Position numbers and translations under genes: made by a program
Source: Chitinophagaceae bacterium
GTDB taxonomy: Bacteria > Bacteroidota > Bacteroidia > Chitinophagales > Chitinophagaceae
Length of the DNA stretch: 35,910 nucleotides
Assembly (NCBI GenBank): GCA_004028765.1
Contig: SAIX01000090.1
Coordinates: 1-35,910 of the forward strand
Reading direction: 5' to 3'
The notes under the pieces: model-generated
What the model saw: the letters and a program-made list of their open reading frames with translations, nothing else
Database searches by the model: none
Told to the model about the DNA's origin: nothing
In this document: positions 31,342 to 35,910 of the stretch, one piece after another
Numbering within the stretch: position 1 is the stretch's first letter
How the letters are laid out: each line of letters begins with the position of its first letter

Positions 31342-33879
31342 ATGAATTGGAAAAAGTATGGGCAGTTTATTCTATTGTTGGTCTTATCGGTAACCAATCT
31401 CTTTGCCCAGAACCCTTATCCAGGCAGCAGTGCGGATATTTACCTTCGGTTGAAAAAACTAAATGTACTCGGCAGTGTCCTGTATGTAGCCGCCCACCCG
31501 GATGATGAAAACAATGGTTTCCTGCCTTATCTCGCCAAAGAAAGATTATACCGTACCGCATATCTCAGCCTTACAAGAGGTGATGGCGGCCAGAACCTGA
31601 TAGGCCCGGAACAAAGTGTTGAACTTGGTATGATACGTACCCAGGAACTGCTTGCGGCAAGGCGCATTGATGGGGCAGAACAATATTTCAGTTCGGCTTA
31701 TGAATTTGGATTCAGTAAAAATGCAAAAGAAGCATTGAGCATCTGGGATAAAGAACAGGTATTGTCGGACATGGTTTGGGTGATCCGCAAATACCAACCC
31801 GATATCATGATCACCCGGTTCCCGGGTGATGCGAGGGCCGGACATGGCCACCATTGGGCCTCTGCTTTGCTGGCCAATGAGGCATTCAAGGCGGCAGCAG
31901 ATCCCAATCGTTTTCCGGAACAATTGAAACGGGGTGTAAAACCCTGGCAGGCCAAAAGGATATTGTGGAATGGGTTCAACTTCGGTGGCGTGAACACTTC
32001 ATCCGATATGCCTTTACGGCTGGATGTGGGCGGATATGATCCTTTACTCGGACAAAGTTCCGGGGAGATAGGGGGCGAAGCCCGTACCATGCACAAGAGC
32101 CAGGGTGAAGGCCGTCCGCGCAGAAAAGGAGAGATCGTTGAAAGCTTTACCACAACCGGGGGCGATACAGCCAAAAATGATATCATGGACGGGATCGTTA
32201 CCGATTGGACGCGTATAGAAGGGGGGAAAGAGATCGGTGAAATGATCGCGAAGATCATTGCCAATTACCGCTTTGATCATCCTGAAAAATCAGTGGAAGC
32301 ATTGGTGGAAGTGTATAAGAAGATCGATCGGCTGCCTTATCTCACTAACAACTGGCTTTCGCTGAAGCGTGATGAGATCAAGGACATCATCCTCGATTGC
32401 AGCGGTATCTCCGCAGAAGCCACTACCCGCGAAGAATTTGTATTGCAGGGCGACACGGCAAACATCACTTGCACGGTTACCAAACGCACTGATATTCCCG
32501 CTAAATGGAACGCTTATGCGATAGACAGAACACCTTTCTACAGCCGGCAGGATCTTCAAAACAATAAGATCTATTCCGTCGATCTGAAACAGGGTGTGAA
32601 TGAACCTGCGATTGGTAATGCCACACAACCTTACTGGTTACAGCAGCCGCAAAAAGCAGGAAATTTTACGATCAGTAATCCTCTGCTGGTGGGGAAAGCC
32701 TGGAATGATCCTTTGTTCAGTGTGGATTTTGAGTTTGAAGTATATGGCGAATACTTCACAGTACGGAAACCGGTTCAGTACAAACTGGTGGATCCTGTCC
32801 GGGGCGAATTATACCAACCCTTTGTCATGATCCCGCATCTTTCCTTTTATATGAACCCGCATGTTGCATTGCTCAATGTAAAAAGAGAAGGAGAGAAGCG
32901 GACAGTGGATTCAATTTACATCCATTTCAAATCCAATTTCACTGCACGTAATATCCCGTTCAGCGTATACCTGATGCAGGACAAAGTGAACCCGGCATTC
33001 GAAAGAAAGGCCACTGATTTTGAGAAAGGAAAAACCTATACGCTTGCTTTCCCGCTCAAAAAATATTTTTCAGCAGGCAAGGGCGATGATATGGAAGCAG
33101 CACTCCGTATCCAGTTGCCCGGAGGGAAACAATTGCAGTTCACCCAATTCTTCAAAGCCATCGAATACGATCATATCCCCAATATCCATTATGGTTTTAA
33201 AGACCGTGTGCATTTTATCGGTGAAGAGGTAAAAACAGTTGGTAAAAAAATCGGGTATATCAATGGCGCCGGCGACCTGATCCCCGAAGCACTGCAGGAT
33301 ATGGGCTACGAAGTAAAAAGACTCGAGGAAAAAGATATTACAGAAACAGCACTAAAAGAATTTGATGCCATTATCATTGGTATCCGCGCCTACAATATTT
33401 ACGACTGGCTCAGCGAAAAAAATGATATCCTCAATAACTATGTACAGAATGGCGGTAACCTGATTTCACAATACATTAAAAATAATACCACTGCCAGCGG
33501 TAAACGCATTAAACTAGGGCCCTATCCATTCAGCATCAGTACCGGCTCTCGCGTAACCGATGAAACGGCTGCGGTACGTTTTATACTTGCAGATCATCCT
33601 GTTCTCAACTATCCGAATAAGATCACCGCAAAAGATTTTGACGGATGGATACAGGAGCGGAGCACTTACCAGGCCGACCAGGCGGATGCACATTATGAAA
33701 TGCCCTTAAGTATGAACGACCCCGGTGAAAAGGAAAGTACGGGCAGCCTGCTCACCACCAAATATGGCAAAGGAAATTTTGCCTATGTAAGCCTTGTTTT
33801 ATTCCGGCAGTTGCCGGCGGGAAATGCAGGTGCTTTCCGTTTATTGGCCAACCTGATCGCCTTACCCAAAAACCAATAA
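31342..33879 (+). CDS. PIG-L/LmbE-family deacetylase with C-terminal GATase1-like domain, exported
   Basis: An 845-residue protein when started at the ATG at 31342, which gives a good signal peptide ending NLFAQ; an ATG at 31324 would add six residues, but a near-consensus -7 box TAATTTCG at 31312-31319 leaves it almost no leader. The LmbE metal site is AAHPDDE at residues 50-56, with RAGHGHHWAS supplying later ligands. The first 300 residues are the deacetylase domain, the middle is beta-rich, and from about residue 635 a GATase1/ThuA-like segment appears (IGYINGAGDLIPEAL, FDAIIIGIRAYN, YVQNGGNLISQYI). It likely removes acetyl groups from N-acetylated sugars outside the cytoplasm. The next gene starts 3 bp after its stop. 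Confidence 0.87.
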   Translation: MNWKKYGQFILLLVLSVTNLFAQNPYPGSSADIYLRLKKLNVLGSVLYVAAHPDDENNGFLPYLAKERLYRTAYLSLTRGDGGQNLIGPEQSVELGMIRTQELLAARRIDGAEQYFSSAYEFGFSKNAKEALSIWDKEQVLSDMVWVIRKYQPDIMITRFPGDARAGHGHHWASALLANEAFKAAADPNRFPEQLKRGVKPWQAKRILWNGFNFGGVNTSSDMPLRLDVGGYDPLLGQSSGEIGGEARTMHKSQGEGRPRRKGEIVESFTTTGGDTAKNDIMDGIVTDWTRIEGGKEIGEMIAKIIANYRFDHPEKSVEALVEVYKKIDRLPYLTNNWLSLKRDEIKDIILDCSGISAEATTREEFVLQGDTANITCTVTKRTDIPAKWNAYAIDRTPFYSRQDLQNNKIYSVDLKQGVNEPAIGNATQPYWLQQPQKAGNFTISNPLLVGKAWNDPLFSVDFEFEVYGEYFTVRKPVQYKLVDPVRGELYQPFVMIPHLSFYMNPHVALLNVKREGEKRTVDSIYIHFKSNFTARNIPFSVYLMQDKVNPAFERKATDFEKGKTYTLAFPLKKYFSAGKGDDMEAALRIQLPGGKQLQFTQFFKAIEYDHIPNIHYGFKDRVHFIGEEVKTVGKKIGYINGAGDLIPEALQDMGYEVKRLEEKDITETALKEFDAIIIGIRAYNIYDWLSEKNDILNNYVQNGGNLISQYIKNNTTASGKRIKLGPYPFSISTGSRVTDETAAVRFILADHPVLNYPNKITAKDFDGWIQERSTYQADQADAHYEMPLSMNDPGEKESTGSLLTTKYGKGNFAYVSLVLFRQLPAGNAGAFRLLANLIALPKNQ

Positions 33880-33881
33880 AC

Positions 33882-34034
33882 ATGCAACCGAGGAAAAGAA
33901 TTGGGATCGTAACGATACTGCTGATTGCACTGGCGATTGGATTTTTTCTGAAAAATGTAAAAATCGGCCTGATTATTGGTCTTGCCTTGGGTTTACTGGC
34001 TGGTGGTATGATGAGCAGCGGCACGCGTAAATAA
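33882..34034 (+). CDS. Small membrane protein, 50 residues, in the symporter operon
   Basis: An ATG two bases after the PIG-L stop opens a 50-codon frame ending at 34034. The product begins MQPRKRIG and has two hydrophobic stretches (residues 7-23 and about 28-44) joined by KNVK, the second Gly-rich (GLIIGLALGLLAGG), and ends SSGTRK. This is a helical hairpin in the inner membrane with basic ends. I know no family name for it. Tight packing in the operon supports it as a real gene. Confidence 0.7.
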   Translation: MQPRKRIGIVTILLIALAIGFFLKNVKIGLIIGLALGLLAGGMMSSGTRK

Positions 34035-34047
34035 ATTCCCTGTTTAT

Positions 34048-34167
34048 ATGACAGACCCGAATAAAATACCCTTGTTTTCTTCCTGGCGCAACTGGTATTT
34101 TTTTGTGATCGGGGTATTGCTGGTATTGATCATTTTCTTTTCCTGGTTCACGAAATATTTTGCATGA
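34048..34167 (+). CDS. Small membrane protein, 39 residues, coupled to the symporter
   Basis: The frame runs from the ATG at 34048 to the TGA at 34167, which overlaps the symporter start by 4 bp (ATGA). The product begins MTDPNKIPLFSSWRNWY and continues as one strong hydrophobic helix (FFVIGVLLVLIIFFSWF), ending TKYFA. The pattern of an SW-RNWY segment before one helix is reminiscent of small partner subunits found before some SSS symporters (for example DUF997/YhdT- or DUF4212-type), but the likeness is loose. It is likely an accessory subunit or assembly factor of the symporter. Confidence 0.72.
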   Translation: MTDPNKIPLFSSWRNWYFFVIGVLLVLIIFFSWFTKYFA

Positions 34168-35891
34168 GTCAGATCGACTGGATAGTGCTTTCTGTTACGC
34201 TTACGGCCATCATAGCTTATGGTTTGTATAAAAGCCGTACAACAAGAAACCTGGAAGGATATTTTCTGAGCGACAGGAGCATGCCCTGGTACCTCGTGTT
34301 ACTCAGCATCATGGGAACGCAGGCAAGCGCCATTACATTTTTATCGGCACCCGGCCAGGCTTTTACAGACGGGATGCGTTTTGTGCAGTATTATTTCGGA
34401 CTACCCATCGCAATGGTGATCCTTTGTATCACTTTCGTACCGCTGTTTCATAAAGTAAAGGTTTTCACGGCTTATGAATTTCTCGAACAACGTTTCGATC
34501 TGAAAACAAGGACCTTCACTTCATTCCTTTTCCTGCTTTCACGCGGCCTTTCCACAGGTATCAGTATTTATGCGCCCTCTATCATTCTTTCTTCCCTCAT
34601 GGGATGGGATATTTTCTGGACCAATATCGTAATGGGCGGCCTCCTCATCATCTATACAGTAAGTGGTGGTGCAAAAGCAGTGGCATATACACAACAGTTG
34701 CAGCTCATTATCATATTCGCTGGAATGTTTGTGGCGGGATATTGCATCGTGCATTATTTGCCGGAAGGTGTGGGGTTTACAGATGCATTAAAAATCAGTG
34801 GTGCTTCGGGTAAACTGAATGTGATCACAACAGGTGTTACGGGGAAGGGATTCGACTGGAAAGACCGGTACAATATTATCAGCGGGGTGATTGGCGGATT
34901 CTTTCTTGCACTCTCTTATTTCGGCACCGACCAATCGCAGGTGGGCCGTTATCTCACCGCCAAAAGCAATACAGAAAGCCGTTTGGGATTGCTGATGAAT
35001 GGGCTCGTGAAAGTACCGATGCAGTTTTTGATTTTATTACTCGGTGCGATGTTGTTTACTTTTTACCAGTTCAATCCCTCCCCGGTGTTTTTTAACAAAG
35101 CCATTGCCGAAAAAGCGATGGCCACACCTTACCGCGACAGCCTTGCTTCTATTGAACAGAAATTTAATGCACAGCAACTGGCACAGCAAAGGATCAGCAG
35201 GGAATATGTGCTTACAAATAATGAAGCGAACAAAGACAGCGTGCAGAAAGGTTCCGCACAACTGGGCGCCATACAGAAAGAATACAGATCCGTATTAAAG
35301 AAAGCATTGCCCAATGATGATACCAGTGATACCAATTATATTTTTCTTCGCTTCGTGGTCGATTTTTTACCAAAGGGATTGGTGGGTTTGCTGATCGCGA
35401 TCATTTTCCTTGCGGCCTGGGGTTCGATTGCCGCGGCGTTGAATTCGCTCGCTTCCTGTACGATGGTGGATTTTCACCTGCGCTTGCGCGGGAAAATATA
35501 TGATAATACCGACACCATGCAGTGTGCCGATGATTACAAAGCATCGAGGTATTACACACTGGCCTGGGGTATTTTTTCTGTGATCACAGCCGAGTTTGCC
35601 ACCGGAATGGGAAGCCTGATTGAAGCGGTCAATGTGCTGGGTTCATTGTTCTATGGAGTGATCCTTGGAATATTTTTGGTTGCCTTTTACTGCAAAAAGA
35701 TCGGAAGCAATGCCGTTTTTTACGCAGCGATCATCGGCGAATTCATTGTAATCACATTTTTCCTGCTCGATAAATACAATATCATCGGCCTCGGCTTTCT
35801 CTGGCTCAATGTAGTAGGCGCAGTTGCAGTAGTGGCGATTGCATTTCTGCTGCAAACATTCTTGCAAAAAAAATTAATAATTAATAATTAA
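34164..35891 (+). CDS. Sodium:solute symporter (SSS family)
   Basis: A 575-residue inner-membrane transporter with about 13 helices. Family marks: the opening NLEGYFLSDRSMPWYLVLLSIMGTQASAITFLSAPG (TM1-2 region), GLSTGISIYAPS, the signature-like GGAKAVAYTQQLQ, and a Na-site helix AAWGSIAAALNSLASCTMVDF. A hydrophilic insertion of about 70 residues (roughly 318-390, Gln/Lys-rich and probably coiled coil) interrupts the usual topology. The substrate is unknown; with a PIG-L deacetylase upstream, an amino sugar or glycoside is a fair guess. The last codons lie within an AATTAAT repeat array, so the C-terminal KKLIINN is repeat-encoded. Confidence 0.9.
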   Translation: MSQIDWIVLSVTLTAIIAYGLYKSRTTRNLEGYFLSDRSMPWYLVLLSIMGTQASAITFLSAPGQAFTDGMRFVQYYFGLPIAMVILCITFVPLFHKVKVFTAYEFLEQRFDLKTRTFTSFLFLLSRGLSTGISIYAPSIILSSLMGWDIFWTNIVMGGLLIIYTVSGGAKAVAYTQQLQLIIIFAGMFVAGYCIVHYLPEGVGFTDALKISGASGKLNVITTGVTGKGFDWKDRYNIISGVIGGFFLALSYFGTDQSQVGRYLTAKSNTESRLGLLMNGLVKVPMQFLILLLGAMLFTFYQFNPSPVFFNKAIAEKAMATPYRDSLASIEQKFNAQQLAQQRISREYVLTNNEANKDSVQKGSAQLGAIQKEYRSVLKKALPNDDTSDTNYIFLRFVVDFLPKGLVGLLIAIIFLAAWGSIAAALNSLASCTMVDFHLRLRGKIYDNTDTMQCADDYKASRYYTLAWGIFSVITAEFATGMGSLIEAVNVLGSLFYGVILGIFLVAFYCKKIGSNAVFYAAIIGEFIVITFFLLDKYNIIGLGFLWLNVVGAVAVVAIAFLLQTFLQKKLIINN

Positions 35892-35906
35892 CAATTAATA
35901 ATTCCC
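35872..35906. repeat. AATTAAT heptamer array crossing the symporter stop codon
   Basis: Five units of 7 nt (AATTAAT twice, AATTAAC, AATTAAT, AATTCCC) begin inside the last codons of the symporter and continue past its stop at 35889-35891 towards the window edge. It is the most A/T-rich member of the array class and may continue outside the window. Confidence 0.7.
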
Positions 35907-35910
35907 TGTT

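Overview
The window reads as chromosomal DNA of a Bacteroidota bacterium, most likely a Chitinophagaceae-type member. The grounds are a PorD-like (DUF4835) protein and a type IX secretion (T9SS) sorting domain, many Bacteroidota-typical families (DUF4296, DUF6702, large M1/M14/PIG-L secreted hydrolases, a PorT-like barrel), a lack of clear Shine-Dalgarno sequences, and several TAnnTTTG -7 boxes a few bases before start codons. I see no rRNA, tRNA, CRISPR array, insertion sequence or phage gene. The taxon is inferred from gene content, not from a marker gene.

Layout. 1-3.6 kb (+): 3' part of porD, a DUF4296 lipoprotein, the two subunits of a 3-oxoacid CoA-transferase, a peroxiredoxin with a strong terminator, and a tiny protein that is little more than a signal peptide plus a T9SS C-terminal domain. 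3.6-6.3 kb (-): an RlmI-like rRNA methyltransferase and a GlmM-like phosphohexomutase. 6.3-11.8 kb: methyltransferase, unknown secreted protein, PAP2 phosphatase, unknown small protein, ArnT-like glycosyltransferase and a CNNM/CorC-like CBS protein. 12.0-15.6 kb: DUF6702, HupE/UreJ and an M1 metallopeptidase. 15.6-17.1 kb: esterase and VOC protein. 17.2-19.9 kb (-): MORN-like protein, ECF sigma factor and a protein with an inner-membrane helix, a long linker and an outer-membrane barrel. 20-22.5 kb: BNR-repeat secreted protein. 22.5-28.5 kb (-): gamma-glutamyltransferase, DinB/DUF1572, GH32, PepSY membrane protein and methyltransferase. 28.6-35.9 kb (+): M14 carboxypeptidase, PIG-L deacetylase, two very small membrane proteins and a sodium:solute symporter.

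Two things stand out. First, intergenic spaces carry arrays of degenerate 7-nt tandem units. The unit sequence differs from locus to locus, the 7-nt phase is kept, and at several loci the arrays occur as inverted pairs able to fold into long RNA hairpins. Second, the sigma factor and its 8-nt-overlapping partner have the layout of the dual-membrane-spanning anti-sigma (Dma) systems described in Bacteroides, which would signal directly from the outer membrane to RNA polymerase. Upstream of the sigma gene are two 11-bp direct repeats 31 bp apart.

Genes that probably work together: scoA/scoB; the DUF6702-HupE-M1 group; the sigma/anti-sigma pair; and the PIG-L-small-small-symporter operon, which may release and import a deacetylated sugar.
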